From assembly GCF_021261325.1 (NCBI RefSeq), contig NZ_JAJSBI010000004.1, positions 62,001 through 126,000 of the forward strand: a stretch of DNA of 64,000 nucleotides, given 5' to 3'. The stretch is from Streptomyces guryensis. GTDB taxonomy: Bacteria > Actinomycetota > Actinomycetes > Streptomycetales > Streptomycetaceae. Positions 1 through 9,427 of this stretch are shown piece by piece. Position numbers and translations under genes: made by a program. The notes beneath the pieces were generated by a model. It was not told the DNA's origin, made no database searches, and saw only the letters and a list, made by a program, of their open reading frames with translations. The number at the start of each line of letters is the position of its first letter. The first letter of the stretch is position 1.

Positions 1-2403
1 GTCGGCGCCGGTGGTGTGGGCCTCGACGATCACGTGGTCGTAGCCGGGCTCGGTGTCCCAGAGCAACTGGCTGCGCAAGGTGGGCTGCTGGGACGCGGTG
101 ACACCGGTGAGGTCGATGGTGCGGGTGAGGCGCTTGTAGGCGTCGTCGGTGTGGACGGCGGCCGCCATGTAGGAGCCGGCGTACGGCCCGTACGGGTTGA
201 CGGTCCCGGCGAACTGACCCGCCCCCGCGCTGGCGAACTGCGGGTACTTGTCGGCGGGCAGCGTGTCCGAGGTGACGCCGTAGGTGCCCGCCTTGTCGAG
301 CGGGTTGCCGGTGGCGGCACCGAGGGCCCCGCTGAAGCCGTCGAGCTCGCCGGAGCCGGTGAAGCCGGTGGCGCCGGGGGTCGACGTACGGGAGTAGGCG
401 CCCAGGTAGTACTGGCTGAAGTCGTTCGACAGGGTGCCGCCGCCGAGGTCGACGTTGCCGCCGGCCTGCTCGCCCGCCTCGATCAGCTTGCCGCCCTCGT
501 TGAGGTAGGCGCGCAGCTGGAGCTGCGTGGCGTTGCCGGGGACACTCGCGCCGGTGTAGTGAACGACCGTCCTGAAGTGCTTCAGCACACCGAGCGCATC
601 GGGCGCGCCCTGGGTGGCGACGTCCCAGACGATCGCCTTGCGGCCGTTGGCCTTCAGCGCGTCCACGTAGGTCTGCGCCTGCGTGGCGGCCGCGCCCTCC
701 TCGGCGACGACGAGTGTGTCCGCCTTGGGCCGCTGGGCGACGGTGTAGGTGAAGTGCTCGCTGGAGACCTTCCTGCCGCCCTTCGTCGCACCGGTGAACC
801 ACACCTCGACCTTGTCGCCCGGGTCGCCGTCCTTGACCTTGGCCCGGTACTCGTCGAAGTGCAGGTTGTCGTCGCCGCCGTAGGTCTCGCCGCCCTTCCA
901 AGCCTTGAGCGCCAGGTCCTCCGTACGGCCGCCGTTCACGCGGTACTTGAGCTCCTTGTCGCGCACGGCCTTGCGTATGACGACGGAGACCTCCTGGTCG
1001 GCGCCGCGCGAGTACGAGGTGGCGAACTTGGCCGGGGTGAAGTCGGCGGCGGTCAGGCCGAGCGAGGACGACGGCGTGTCGGGATGCGGGGCGGTCTCGG
1101 CGACCGACAGCGCGAACGGGATGTTCTTCTCGAACTCCTGCTGGATCAGCTTCTCGTCGTCCGGGAAGTTGAAGACGGACTGGCAGTCGGCCGCGTTCCA
1201 CTGGTCGTTCGGGTCGATGTTCGACGCGGTCTGGCAGGTCGACATCTCCGGGGTGAACATCGACATGCCGTTGACATTCGCCGCGTGTCCGTCCGCCTCG
1301 CCGTTGGTGGTGTACAGCTCGGAGGAGACCTGCGGGCGGTAGCCGGGGATCGCGGAGTTGTCCGGCGAACCGGCGAGGGCCTTGTAGACCACGTCGTCGG
1401 GCGTCGGGGTGGCCACCTGCCAGCCGACGCCGTACAGGAGGAGTTCAGCGGCGGAGTGGTAGTTGATGCCGTACGTGAAGCCGATGCGCTTCTCGAAGGC
1501 GTCCAGCGCCTTGGTCTCGGGTTCGGAGCCGGGGCTCGCGCCGCGATAGGTCTCGCTGGTGGGGTTGGGGGACGAACCCTCGTCGTCGTAGCCCCACTTG
1601 TAGGCGAAGTTGCGGTTGAGGTCGACGCCGTCACCGGTGGAGATGACACCGTCGCCGTTGACGTCCCGCAGGTTCTTGCGCCACAGGCGGGTGCTGGAGT
1701 CCTTGAAGGTGTAGTCGTAGCCGTCGGGGTTGGCCGAGATCACGAACCACAGTTCGGTGGAGTCGACGATCTTCTTGATGCGTCGGTCCGTCTTGTAGTG
1801 GTCCAGGTAGTAGTGCATCAGCCGGCGGGTCATCTCCGGCGTGATCCACTCGCGCGCGTGCTGGTTGGACATGTAGAGGACGGAGGGTTTCGAGCCGTCC
1901 TTGTACTTCTTCGCGTCCTTCGTCAGTTTGAGGGCGAGGATGTCCTGTCCGTTGACGGTCTTGCCGATGGAGACGACCTTGGTGAGGCCGGGGTTCTCCT
2001 GCCCGGTTCTGACGATCTCCTCTTTGAGGCCGCCGCTTCCGCCGTACGGGCGGAACACCCCCTGGTCGGCGGCGTCCACGCGCTTCACGGCCTTGGCCGA
2101 AAGAGTGTGCTCGGTGAGGTCGACGCCCTGCTTCTCGAGCTTGTGGGCCTGTTGGCCGGTGAGGTAGACCTCGACCGAGGCGGTGCCCTTCTCCGGGACC
2201 TGGTCGCCGAGTTCGCGGCCGTCCTGTCCGGCCGCCAGCAGCAGGGGTACCTGCTTGGCGGTGACGTCGGCGCGGTAGACCTTGACCTCGCCCGGGTCGG
2301 ATCCTTGCGAACTTCCGTTCTGCGCCTGGGCGATGGGTGCGAGGCTCGCTCCGCCCAGCAGGAGCGCGCCGACAGCGAGGATCGATCTCGCTCTGTGTCT
2401 CAT
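1..2403 (-). CDS. Secreted M14 zinc carboxypeptidase (3' end outside window)
   Basis: Predicted extracellular metallo-carboxypeptidase that removes C-terminal residues from peptides. The start is the ATG at 2403, behind an AGGGGGG ribosome site. Residues 1-28 form a Sec signal peptide (basic MRHRAR, hydrophobic core, A-Q-A end). The M14 zinc motif HAREW lies near residue 182, with the third ligand histidine in NYHSAAE near residue 314; between them are the family signatures NPDGYDY and DLNRNF. At least 801 codons are present and the frame is still open at the window edge, so a large C-terminal region follows the catalytic domain. It has its own promoter region and is separated from whiA by that operon's terminator. 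Catalytic class is seen directly; substrate preference is unknown. Confidence 0.93.
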   Translation of the reverse strand, partial: MRHRARSILAVGALLLGGASLAPIAQAQNGSSQGSDPGEVKVYRADVTAKQVPLLLAAGQDGRELGDQVPEKGTASVEVYLTGQQAHKLEKQGVDLTEHTLSAKAVKRVDAADQGVFRPYGGSGGLKEEIVRTGQENPGLTKVVSIGKTVNGQDILALKLTKDAKKYKDGSKPSVLYMSNQHAREWITPEMTRRLMHYYLDHYKTDRRIKKIVDSTELWFVISANPDGYDYTFKDSSTRLWRKNLRDVNGDGVISTGDGVDLNRNFAYKWGYDDEGSSPNPTSETYRGASPGSEPETKALDAFEKRIGFTYGINYHSAAELLLYGVGWQVATPTPDDVVYKALAGSPDNSAIPGYRPQVSSELYTTNGEADGHAANVNGMSMFTPEMSTCQTASNIDPNDQWNAADCQSVFNFPDDEKLIQQEFEKNIPFALSVAETAPHPDTPSSSLGLTAADFTPAKFATSYSRGADQEVSVVIRKAVRDKELKYRVNGGRTEDLALKAWKGGETYGGDDNLHFDEYRAKVKDGDPGDKVEVWFTGATKGGRKVSSEHFTYTVAQRPKADTLVVAEEGAAATQAQTYVDALKANGRKAIVWDVATQGAPDALGVLKHFRTVVHYTGASVPGNATQLQLRAYLNEGGKLIEAGEQAGGNVDLGGGTLSNDFSQYYLGAYSRTSTPGATGFTGSGELDGFSGALGAATGNPLDKAGTYGVTSDTLPADKYPQFASAGAGQFAGTVNPYGPYAGSYMAAAVHTDDAYKRLTRTIDLTGVTASQQPTLRSQLLWDTEPGYDHVIVEAHTTGAD

Positions 2404-2499
2404 GAACCCCCCTAGCAGTCCTTCGTCACGGCGACGAATTGTTGCCAGGCTCATGCCACTTCACAGCGGAGTCAAGGGCGCCTCAAAGACACAGAAAAA

Positions 2500-2534
2500 C
2501 CGGTGCCGACGGCCCAAGTGGGCGTCGGCACCGG
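2500..2534 (-). terminator. Intrinsic terminator of the uvrC-rapZ-yvcK-whiA operon
   Basis: A perfect 12-bp stem (CCGGTGCCGACG / CGTCGGCACCGG) is extended by a further CCCA/TGGG helix past a bulged G. On the minus strand it is followed at once by GGTTTTTCTG, a real T tract, which is uncommon among Streptomyces terminators. It starts 18 bases beyond the whiA stop codon. Confidence 0.85.
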
Positions 2535-2552
2535 CGTGTTGGACTGCGGGGG

Positions 2553-3536
2553 TCAGCCGACCAGGTTGTCGGCCATCTCCTCGGTGATGCTGGACTCCGT
2601 GCCCGGGATGCCCAGGTCGGAAGCGCGCTTGTCGGCCATCGCAAGGAGTCGGCGGATACGGCCGGCGACGGCGTCCTTGGTCAGCGGCGGGTCGGCGAGC
2701 GCACCCAGTTCCTCCAGCGAGGCCTGCTTGTGCTCCATGCGCAGCCGCCCGGCGGCCGCGAGGTGCTCGGGCACCTCGTCGGCGAGGATCTCCAGGGCAC
2801 GCTGGACCCGGGCACCGGCGGCGACGGCGGCGCGGGCCGAGCGACGCAGGTTGGCGTCGTCGAAGTTGGCGAGACGGTTCGCCGTGGCCCGCACCTCGCG
2901 GCGCATCCGGCGCTCCTCCCAGGCCAGCACCGACTCGTGTGCGCCGAGTCGGGTGAGCAGGGCGCCGATAGCGTCGCCGTCGCGGACGACCACGCGGTCC
3001 ACCCCGCGCACCTCGCGCGCCTTCGCGGCGATCGACAGCCGGCGGGCGGCGCCGACCAGCGCGAGCGCCGCCTCCGGTCCGGGGCAGGTCACCTCCAGGG
3101 AGGAGGAGCGGCCGGGCTCGGTCAGCGAGCCGTGCGCCAGGAAGGCGCCGCGCCAGGCGGCCTCCGCATCGCAGGTGGCCCCCGAGACCACCTGCGGGGG
3201 CAGACCGCGGATCGGGCGGCCGCGACCGTCGACGAGACCGGTCTGCCGGGCCAGCTGGTCTCCGCCGGCGACGACCCGTACGACGTAGCGCGAACCACGG
3301 CGCAGCCCGCCCGGCGCCATCACGATCAGTTCGGAACTGTGACCGAAGATCTCAAGGATGTCCCGCTTCAGGCGCCGGGCCGCCATCGCGGTGTCCAGCT
3401 CCGCCTCGATCACGATGCGCCCGCTGACCAGGTGGAGGCCGCCGGCGAACCGCAGAAGGGCGGAGACCTCCGCCTTTCTGCAGCAGGTCCGGGTGACGGG
3501 GAGCCGGGAGATCTCATCCTTCACCGCTGCCGTCAT
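2553..3536 (-). CDS. whiA: Sporulation regulator WhiA
   Basis: DNA-binding regulator required, with WhiB, for aerial hyphae to stop growing and begin sporulation septation. The 327-residue product starts [12 protein letters not shown] and has the family layout: an N-terminal LAGLIDADG-endonuclease-like half without catalytic function and a C-terminal helix-turn-helix (about residues 220-310, including [19 protein letters not shown]). I chose the ATG at 3536 because it overlaps the yvcK stop as ATGA; an in-frame ATG two codons upstream lies further inside yvcK. It is the last gene of the four-gene minus-strand operon and is followed by a strong terminator. Identification is very secure from near-identity to the known Streptomyces sequence. 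Confidence 0.97.
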   Translation of the reverse strand: MTAAVKDEISRLPVTRTCCRKAEVSALLRFAGGLHLVSGRIVIEAELDTAMAARRLKRDILEIFGHSSELIVMAPGGLRRGSRYVVRVVAGGDQLARQTGLVDGRGRPIRGLPPQVVSGATCDAEAAWRGAFLAHGSLTEPGRSSSLEVTCPGPEAALALVGAARRLSIAAKAREVRGVDRVVVRDGDAIGALLTRLGAHESVLAWEERRMRREVRATANRLANFDDANLRRSARAAVAAGARVQRALEILADEVPEHLAAAGRLRMEHKQASLEELGALADPPLTKDAVAGRIRRLLAMADKRASDLGIPGTESSITEEMADNLVG

Positions 3537-4600
3537 CGCCATGGGCCGATCCTTCCATGCATCCGAAAAATACGGTCGTACGCGGCGGCCAGCAGCTCCG
3601 GGTCGTGCCGCGGAGTTCCGTCTCTCCGGGCCACCGGGGCCAGCTCGACCGCGGCCCCGAACCGCTTGGCGGCCTCGGTCAGCACGTCGCGGTCGGGCAC
3701 GGCGGCCTCGTCGGCCAGCACCACGTCCAGGGCGAGTTTAGGGGCGTGTCGTCCCAAAACCTCCAAATGACGTTGCGGGGAGAAGCCATCTGTTTCTCCG
3801 GGCTGCGGCGCGAGGTTCAGCGAGAGCACCCGGCGTGCCTTCGTCTCCGTGAGCGCGTCCAGGAGTTCGGGAACGAGCAGGTGCGGGATGACCGAGGAGA
3901 ACCAGGAGCCGGGGCCGAGGACGACCCAGTCGGCGTCCAGGACCGCCTCGACGGCCTCGGGGACGGCGGGCGGGTCATGCGGCACGACGTGCACGGACTG
4001 CACCTCGCCCGGCGTGAGCGCCACGGTCGCCTGTCCCCGTACGGTGTCGACGTCCTCAGGCCGGTCCGGGTCGTGCCCCTTGACCAGGGCCTGCAGCTCA
4101 AGCGGTACGGCGGACATGGGCAGCACGCGCCCGTGCGCGCCGAGCAGCCTGCCGACCAGGTCGAGGGCCTGGACATGGTCGCCCAGCTGCTCCCAGAGGG
4201 CGACGATCAGGAGGTTGCCGACCGCGTGTTCGTGCAGGTCGCCCTTGGACTGGAAGCGGTGCTGGATGACGCGGGCCCAGGTCTGGCCCCAGTCGTCGTC
4301 GCCGCACAGCGCGGCCAGCGCCTTGCGCAGGTCGCCGGGCGGCAGCACGCCCAGCTCGTCGCGCAGGCGACCGCTGGAGCCACCGTCGTCGGCCACGGTG
4401 ACGACGGCGGTGAGGTCGCCGGTGATCCGGCGCAGCGCGGCGAGCGAGGCGGACAGGCCCATGCCGCCGCCGAGGGCGACCACCTTGGGCTGGGTGCCCC
4501 GGCGGCGCGGCCTGGCGCCGCGGGCCTCGACGGGCCGGCCCGCGCGGGACTCGGGCACGACCCGGCGCAGCCTGCTCAGCCGCGGAGAACGTTCCGTCAT
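3533..4600 (-). CDS. yvcK: Gluconeogenesis factor YvcK/CofD-like protein
   Basis: A 355-residue member of the YvcK (CofD-like) family, which binds UDP-sugars and links carbon metabolism to cell-wall synthesis and cell shape. The nucleotide-binding GGGMG stretch is at about residues 44-48, followed by [13 protein letters not shown] and by PPGDLRKAL, both diagnostic. The first 35 residues are an arginine-rich extension typical of actinobacteria. The ATG overlaps the rapZ stop by four bases and the gene's own stop overlaps whiA by four, so translation of the three is probably coupled. The role in this organism is inferred from the family. Confidence 0.93.
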   Translation of the reverse strand: MTERSPRLSRLRRVVPESRAGRPVEARGARPRRRGTQPKVVALGGGMGLSASLAALRRITGDLTAVVTVADDGGSSGRLRDELGVLPPGDLRKALAALCGDDDWGQTWARVIQHRFQSKGDLHEHAVGNLLIVALWEQLGDHVQALDLVGRLLGAHGRVLPMSAVPLELQALVKGHDPDRPEDVDTVRGQATVALTPGEVQSVHVVPHDPPAVPEAVEAVLDADWVVLGPGSWFSSVIPHLLVPELLDALTETKARRVLSLNLAPQPGETDGFSPQRHLEVLGRHAPKLALDVVLADEAAVPDRDVLTEAAKRFGAAVELAPVARRDGTPRHDPELLAAAYDRIFRMHGRIGPWR

Positions 4601-5553
4601 TCGCGTCCCATGTCCCGGTGCACGACCACCGTCTCCACGCCCTCGGCCGCGAGGCGCGCGGCGAGCTTCTCCGACGTGGCCACCGAGCGGTGCTTGCCGC
4701 CCGTGCAGCCGATGGCAATGGTCACGTACCGCTTGCCCTCGCGGCGGTAGCCGGCCGCGATGAGCCTGAGCAGCTCGGCGTAGCGGTCGAGGAACTCCTT
4801 GGCGCCGGGCTGGTTGAAGACGTACGCGGCGACCTCTTCGTTCAGACCGGTGAAGGGGCGCAGCTCCGGGACCCAGTGCGGATTGGGCAGGAAGCGCATG
4901 TCCGCGACCAGGTCGGCGTCGACCGGGAGGCCGTACTTGAAGCCGAAGGACATGACGGTGGCCCGCAGTTCGGGCTCCTCCTCGCCGGCGAACTGGGCGT
5001 CCATCTTGGCGCGCAGCTCGTGTACGTTCAGGCTGGAGGTGTCGATCACCAGGTCGGCGTCGCCGCGCAGCTCACGCAGCAGCTCGCGCTCGGCGGCGAT
5101 GCCGTCGACGATGCGGCCGTCGCCCTGCAGGGGGTGCGGGCGGCGCACCGACTCGAATCGGCGCACCAGGGCGTCGTCGGAGGATTCCAGGAAGACGATC
5201 CGCCGGGTGACGTGCTTGGCCTCCAGGTCGGCGAGGGACTCGCGGAGGTTGTCGAAGAAGCGGCGGCCGCGGACGTCGACGACGACCGCGATCCTGGCCA
5301 CGTTGCCCTGCGAGCGGGCGCCGAGCTCCACCATGGTGGGGATCAGCGCGGGTGGCAGGTTGTCGACGACGAACCAGCCGAGGTCCTCCAGACACTTGGC
5401 GGCCGTCGACCTGCCCGCACCGGACATACCGGAGATGATCACCAGCTCGGGGATGGCTGCCTCGGGCACCGCCCCGGGCGTGTCGCTGCCCGTACTCACC
5501 TGCGCTCCGTCTCCGGCCTGGTTCTGTTGTCCGTCGTGCTCGTTCACATTCAT
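4597..5553 (-). CDS. rapZ: RNase adapter / nucleotide-binding protein RapZ (YvcJ)
   Basis: A 318-residue P-loop protein of the RapZ/YvcJ family. In E. coli the homologue presents the sRNA GlmZ to RNase E; in Gram-positive bacteria YvcJ binds and hydrolyses nucleotides and its RNA role is less clear. A Walker A motif GMSGAGRST is at residues 42-50, after about 35 variable residues. The C-terminal domain has the family signature [18 protein letters not shown]. The ATG overlaps the uvrC stop codon (ATGA) and the TGA overlaps yvcK, so it sits in the middle of a coupled operon. The biochemical role in Streptomyces is an inference. Confidence 0.93.
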   Translation of the reverse strand: MNVNEHDGQQNQAGDGAQVSTGSDTPGAVPEAAIPELVIISGMSGAGRSTAAKCLEDLGWFVVDNLPPALIPTMVELGARSQGNVARIAVVVDVRGRRFFDNLRESLADLEAKHVTRRIVFLESSDDALVRRFESVRRPHPLQGDGRIVDGIAAERELLRELRGDADLVIDTSSLNVHELRAKMDAQFAGEEEPELRATVMSFGFKYGLPVDADLVADMRFLPNPHWVPELRPFTGLNEEVAAYVFNQPGAKEFLDRYAELLRLIAAGYRREGKRYVTIAIGCTGGKHRSVATSEKLAARLAAEGVETVVVHRDMGRE

Positions 5554-7580
5554 GTCTCCTGCCCCCGTCGCTCGTCCGGGGCCCCCATGGTTACGGGCTG
5601 CCCGCTGGAACCCATTGTTCCGGGTTCCTCCTCCATGATCTCTCCAGTCGCCGTGTTCACGGCGGGCGCGGCCGGGGCCGCCTGGGCGAGGGCCACAGCG
5701 ATCGTCTCGGCCGTCTTGCGGCCTATGCCGGGGACCTCGCAGATCTGGTCGATGGTGGCGGATCTCAGTTTCTTCAACGAACCGAAATGTTTCAGCAGTG
5801 CCTGCTTGCGTGTGTCCCCCAGTCCCGGCACGTCGTCCAGGGGGCTCGACCGGAAACGCTTGGACCGTTTGGTCCGCTGGTAGGTGATCGCGAAGCGGTG
5901 GGCCTCGTCACGGACGCGTTGCAGCAGGTAGAGGCCCTCGCTGGTGCGGGGCAGGACCACCGGGTCGTCGTCGTCCGGCAGCCACACCTCCTCCAGGCGC
6001 TTGGCGAGGCCGCACACGGCGACGTCGTCGATACCGAGCTCGTCCAGGGCCTTCTTGGCGGCCGCCACCTGGGGCTGCCCGCCGTCGACGACGACGAGCT
6101 GGGGCGGGTAGGCGAACTTCTTGGGGCGGCCGTCCTCCTCGGTGAGCGAGTTCTCACCGTCGGCCCACTCCCCCGTCTTCTCCTTCTCCGCGAGGTACCG
6201 CCGGAAGCGGCGGTTGATCACCTCGTGCATGGAGCGGACGTCGTCCTGCCCTTCGAAGCCCTTGATCTGGAAACGGCGGTACTCGCTCTTGCGCTGCAGG
6301 CCGTCCTCGAAGACGACCATGGAGGCCACCACGTCGTCGCCCTGGAGGTGCGAGATGTCGTAGCACTCGATGCGGAGGGGGGCACTGTCCAGGTCGAGGG
6401 CCTCGGCGATCTCCTCCAGGGCACGCGAGCGCGTGGTCAGGTCGGAGGCGCGCTTGGTCTTGTGCAGCACGAGCGCCTGCTGGGCGTTGCGCTCCACCGT
6501 CTCCATCAGGGCCTTCTTGTCACCACGCTGCGGGATGCGCAGGGAGACGGCCGAGCCGCGGCGCTCGGCGAGCCACTCCTGGACGGGTTCGACCGGGTCG
6601 GGCAGCGCGGGGACGAGGACCTCCTTGGGGACGGAGTCGCCCTTCTCCTCTCCGTACAGCTGTTGCAGGGCGTGCTCGACGAGCGCGCCGGTGGTGATCT
6701 CCTCGACCTTGTCGGTGACCCAGCCGCGCTGGCCGCGCACCCGTCCGCCGCGGACGTGGAAGATCTGGACGGCTGCCTCCAGCTCGTCCTCGGCGACCGC
6801 GATCAGGTCGGCGTCGGTCGCGTCGGCGAGCACGACCGCGTTCTTCTCCATGGCCTTCTTCAGGGCCTCGATGTCGTCGCGCAGGCGGGCCGCCCGCTCG
6901 TACTCCATCTCCTCGGCCGCCTCGGTCATCTGCTTCTCCAGGCGGCGGAGGTACGTCCCCGTACGGCCGGCCATGAAGTCGCAGAACTCATCGGCCAGTT
7001 CGCGGTGTTCCTCGGCGGAGACACGCTCGACGCAGGGAGCGGAGCACTTGCCGATGTAGCCGAGCAGACAGGGACGGCCGGTGCGGGCGGCGTTCTTGAA
7101 GACACCCGCCGAGCAGGTGCGCACCGGGAAGACGCGCAGCAGGAGGTCCACGGTGTCGCGGATCGCCCACGCGTGCCCGTACGGCCCGAAGTAGCGCACG
7201 CCCTTACGCTTGTGGCCGCGCATCACCTGGACGCGGGGGAACTCCTCGTTCATCGTCACCGCGAGGTACGGGTAGCTCTTGTCGTCGCGGTACTTGACGT
7301 TGAACCGGGGGTCGAACTCCTTGATCCAGGAGTACTCCAGCTGCAGCGCCTCGACCTCCGTGGACACCACGGTCCACTCCACGGACGCGGCGGTGGTGAC
7401 CATCGTCCGGGTGCGGGGGTGCAGGCTCGCCAGGTCCTGGAAGTAGTTCGCCAGGCGCTGGCGCAGGCTCTTCGCCTTTCCGACGTAGATCACCCGGCGG
7501 TGCTCGTCGCGGAACCTGTACACCCCTGGTGAGTCCGGGATCTGTCCCGGCTTGGGGCGGTAGCTGGAGGGATCGGCCAT
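5550..7580 (-). CDS. uvrC: Excinuclease ABC subunit C
   Basis: Subunit of the UvrABC excinuclease that cuts the damaged strand on both sides of the lesion. The 676-residue protein has the GIY-YIG nuclease at the N terminus (GVYRF at about 19-23, [10 protein letters not shown] at 31-40), a four-cysteine cluster around residues 150-185, a UVR helical hairpin near 205-240 that contacts UvrB, the RNase H-like C-terminal nuclease ([16 protein letters not shown]) and a double helix-hairpin-helix DNA-binding region ([11 protein letters not shown] and [11 protein letters not shown]). Translation starts at the ATG at 7580. First gene of the operon with rapZ, yvcK and whiA, joined by a four-base overlap. 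Confidence 0.97.
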   Translation of the reverse strand: MADPSSYRPKPGQIPDSPGVYRFRDEHRRVIYVGKAKSLRQRLANYFQDLASLHPRTRTMVTTAASVEWTVVSTEVEALQLEYSWIKEFDPRFNVKYRDDKSYPYLAVTMNEEFPRVQVMRGHKRKGVRYFGPYGHAWAIRDTVDLLLRVFPVRTCSAGVFKNAARTGRPCLLGYIGKCSAPCVERVSAEEHRELADEFCDFMAGRTGTYLRRLEKQMTEAAEEMEYERAARLRDDIEALKKAMEKNAVVLADATDADLIAVAEDELEAAVQIFHVRGGRVRGQRGWVTDKVEEITTGALVEHALQQLYGEEKGDSVPKEVLVPALPDPVEPVQEWLAERRGSAVSLRIPQRGDKKALMETVERNAQQALVLHKTKRASDLTTRSRALEEIAEALDLDSAPLRIECYDISHLQGDDVVASMVVFEDGLQRKSEYRRFQIKGFEGQDDVRSMHEVINRRFRRYLAEKEKTGEWADGENSLTEEDGRPKKFAYPPQLVVVDGGQPQVAAAKKALDELGIDDVAVCGLAKRLEEVWLPDDDDPVVLPRTSEGLYLLQRVRDEAHRFAITYQRTKRSKRFRSSPLDDVPGLGDTRKQALLKHFGSLKKLRSATIDQICEVPGIGRKTAETIAVALAQAAPAAPAVNTATGEIMEEEPGTMGSSGQPVTMGAPDERRGQET

Positions 7581-8312
7581 GTCTCACACCCTACTGGCGA
7601 GGGCTGACAGTGCGGCGGGCCTGTGGACAACGCCGCCGGGAGGGTTACCCGGGCGACGTTTCTCCCGACGGCGTTCTCAGCTTTCTCGACGGCGTTCTCA
7701 GCTTTCTCGACGGCGTCCTCAGCTTTCTCGACGGCGTCCTCAGCGGCCCCGAGGCCGCGGCCTGCGTCCTCCTTCGGTCGGCACTCCGCCGGCGAGCCCC
7801 GCCCTCGCGCCGCCGGCGCCGAGGCGGGACAGCGGGTCGTCGCGACGGCGGGCGGCGGGCGGCGAGCCGATCCGGCGGTCCTGCGGCGTCACCCGCCTGA
7901 CCGACCACGTCTCGCCCGACCCGCCCGCGCAGGCCGGCCGCTCCGCGTCCGCCAGGTACGGCGACGGCACGCACGCGTGGAGAGAGACATCGCGGAACTC
8001 GTAGGCCGTCCCCCGGCCACGGATTCCTGCACAAGTCCGCCCTGTCCGCACGGGCGATCCTGGAGGCGCCCGGCAACGGCCGGACGGGTGTGCCCGCTCG
8101 AGGCCACCGATCGCGTCTCGGCCAGGAGTACACCGCTGTTGGGCAGCAGGTGTTGTCGGGACTAGGTCAACACGCTTCAATGCGGGGGAACTCGGGACCG
8201 GGAACGACGGCGTACGGATGTGAAGACTCCCCGGCGCCGACGGGGTGGCCCCGACAACACGCGAAAACCCGGCCCGACCAGCCGTAGCGAGCATTCACAG
8301 AAAGGCCCCTGC
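7581..8312. other. Gene-poor interval between uvrC and the HTH gene
   Basis: About 730 bases lie between the divergent starts of uvrC and the HTH gene. Apart from a short 21-bp tandem repeat (annotated separately) I see no convincing gene. Several frames are open because of the base composition, but none has a ribosome site, family motifs or an amino-acid composition like the neighbouring proteins. The promoters for uvrC and for the HTH gene must lie here; no consensus could be assigned securely. Confidence 0.5.
7658..7743 (-). repeat. 21-bp tandem repeat (three good copies, one degenerate)
   Basis: The unit on the minus strand contains GAGAAAGCTGAGGACGCCGT. Copies span 7681-7701, 7702-7722 and 7723-7743, with a degenerate copy at 7658-7680. 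In one minus-strand frame it encodes the heptad VEKAEDA, a coiled-coil-like pattern, but no credible start or gene surrounds it. It resembles the longer array at 37.2-37.6 kb. Confidence 0.75.
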
Positions 8313-9269
8313 ATGCCGCACGCCACACAGCACGCGGACGTTGCCGTCGTCGCGACCGCGGAACTGGACTCGGCCCTGCGGGGCGGCCCCTTCCACGTCG
8401 CACTGCGCGCCGCGATCGCCGCCCGCGGACTGCCGCTGCAGCGCGTGCAGCACCATCTGTCGCGCTACGGGGTCAAGGTCGGCGTCACGAGCCTGAGTTA
8501 CTGGCAGCAGGGCGCCCGACGTCCGCAGCGCCCCGAGTCCCTGCGGGCCGTACGGGCGCTGGAGGAGATCCTCCAGCTGCCGGAGGAGTCCCTGATCCGG
8601 CTGCTCGCCGAGACCGACGAACCCTCGTGCGCGGGACGGCCCGCGGGTCGTTCCTACCGCTCCCTGGTGGAGGCGTCGGGCGTCCTGGAGCGGATGCTGG
8701 CCGAGCTGGGTTCGCCCCTGGACGGCGGCCTGCACACCCTGGGACACCACGAGCGGGTACGCATCGGCGAGCGCCGCGAACTGGCGGGGCGCGAATCCCA
8801 GCACATAGTGCGCGCGCACAAGGACGGCGTCGACCGCTTCGTGGCCGTCCACCACGGCGACCCGGGATGTGCGCCGGAACGCATGCGGGTGCACGCACTG
8901 GAGAACTGCCGCACGGGACGCGTGCGCGTGCACCACGACACCGGCGTACTCGTGGCCGAACTCCTCTTCGACACCCGCCTGCGCGCCGGGGACACCTTCC
9001 TCTTCCGCTACGGCATCCAGGACGGCACCGCCGGCATGTCCCGCGAGTACGTCCGCGGCTTCGGGCCGGCCGGCGGACAGTACGCGCTCCAGGTGCGCTT
9101 CGACGAGCAGGCACTGCCGTCCCGCTGCCACCGCTTCGCCCAGCACTCCCCGGCGGCCCCGCGCAGCGGCCGCCAGGAACTGCCCCTCAGCGGCCGCCAC
9201 CACTCGGTCCACCTCGTCGAGCCCCGGGTGCGAACGGGGATCGTGGGCATCGGCTGGGACTGGGAGTGA
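8313..9269 (+). CDS. HTH domain-containing conserved actinobacterial protein
   Basis: A 318-residue protein that I recognise only as a conserved Streptomyces type. Residues 20-95 look like a helix-turn-helix region (ALRAAIAARGLPLQRVQHHL, then VGVTSLSYWQQGARRPQR, like an XRE-type recognition segment). The rest is a mixed domain without an obvious enzymatic motif, ending in WDWE. I chose the ATG at 8313, preceded by AGAAAGG; an open frame extends upstream but lacks a ribosome site. It is transcribed in the same direction as the LacI regulator, about 160 bp upstream of it. Probable DNA-binding regulator; target unknown. Confidence 0.7.
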   Translation: MPHATQHADVAVVATAELDSALRGGPFHVALRAAIAARGLPLQRVQHHLSRYGVKVGVTSLSYWQQGARRPQRPESLRAVRALEEILQLPEESLIRLLAETDEPSCAGRPAGRSYRSLVEASGVLERMLAELGSPLDGGLHTLGHHERVRIGERRELAGRESQHIVRAHKDGVDRFVAVHHGDPGCAPERMRVHALENCRTGRVRVHHDTGVLVAELLFDTRLRAGDTFLFRYGIQDGTAGMSREYVRGFGPAGGQYALQVRFDEQALPSRCHRFAQHSPAAPRSGRQELPLSGRHHSVHLVEPRVRTGIVGIGWDWE

Positions 9270-9318
9270 ACCGCGCCGGCGGAGACGACCAGATCGGTGT
9301 CAGCCTCCCGCATCACTG

Positions 9319-9348
9319 GACGTAAACGTTTGCGCAAGCGTTTACGTC
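9319..9348. promoter_or_regulatory. LacI-type palindromic operator
   Basis: A 30-bp dyad with perfect 10-bp outer arms (GACGTAAACG and CGTTTACGTC) and a near-symmetric centre TTTGCGCAAG; only one base pair breaks the symmetry. The AAACG/CGTTT half sites are characteristic of LacI-family operators. It overlaps a possible -35 (TTTACG, 9341-9346) that is followed after 17 bp by TACCGT (9364-9369), upstream of the LacI gene. Autoregulation of the regulator-kinase pair is inferred. Confidence 0.8.
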
Positions 9349-9427
9349 CGGCGCGGGATGGGATACCGTCCCGGCCGGAAGGCACGCCGTGCCGCCGAAA
9401 GGGGCCCGGCCCGGGAAGGGGGACGCG

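Noticed and set aside
16..2415. 799-codon open frame on the plus strand across the carboxypeptidase gene
   Set aside because: It is the shadow of the minus-strand gene, caused by GC-rich third positions. The minus frame has a signal peptide and the M14 zinc motif; the plus frame has only low-complexity Val/Gly/Arg text. The same applies to other long antisense frames in the window.
7740..8294. 184-codon minus-strand frame between uvrC and the HTH gene
   Set aside because: No Shine-Dalgarno sequence, no recognisable motif, and Pro/Arg/Gly-rich composition typical of non-coding GC-rich DNA.
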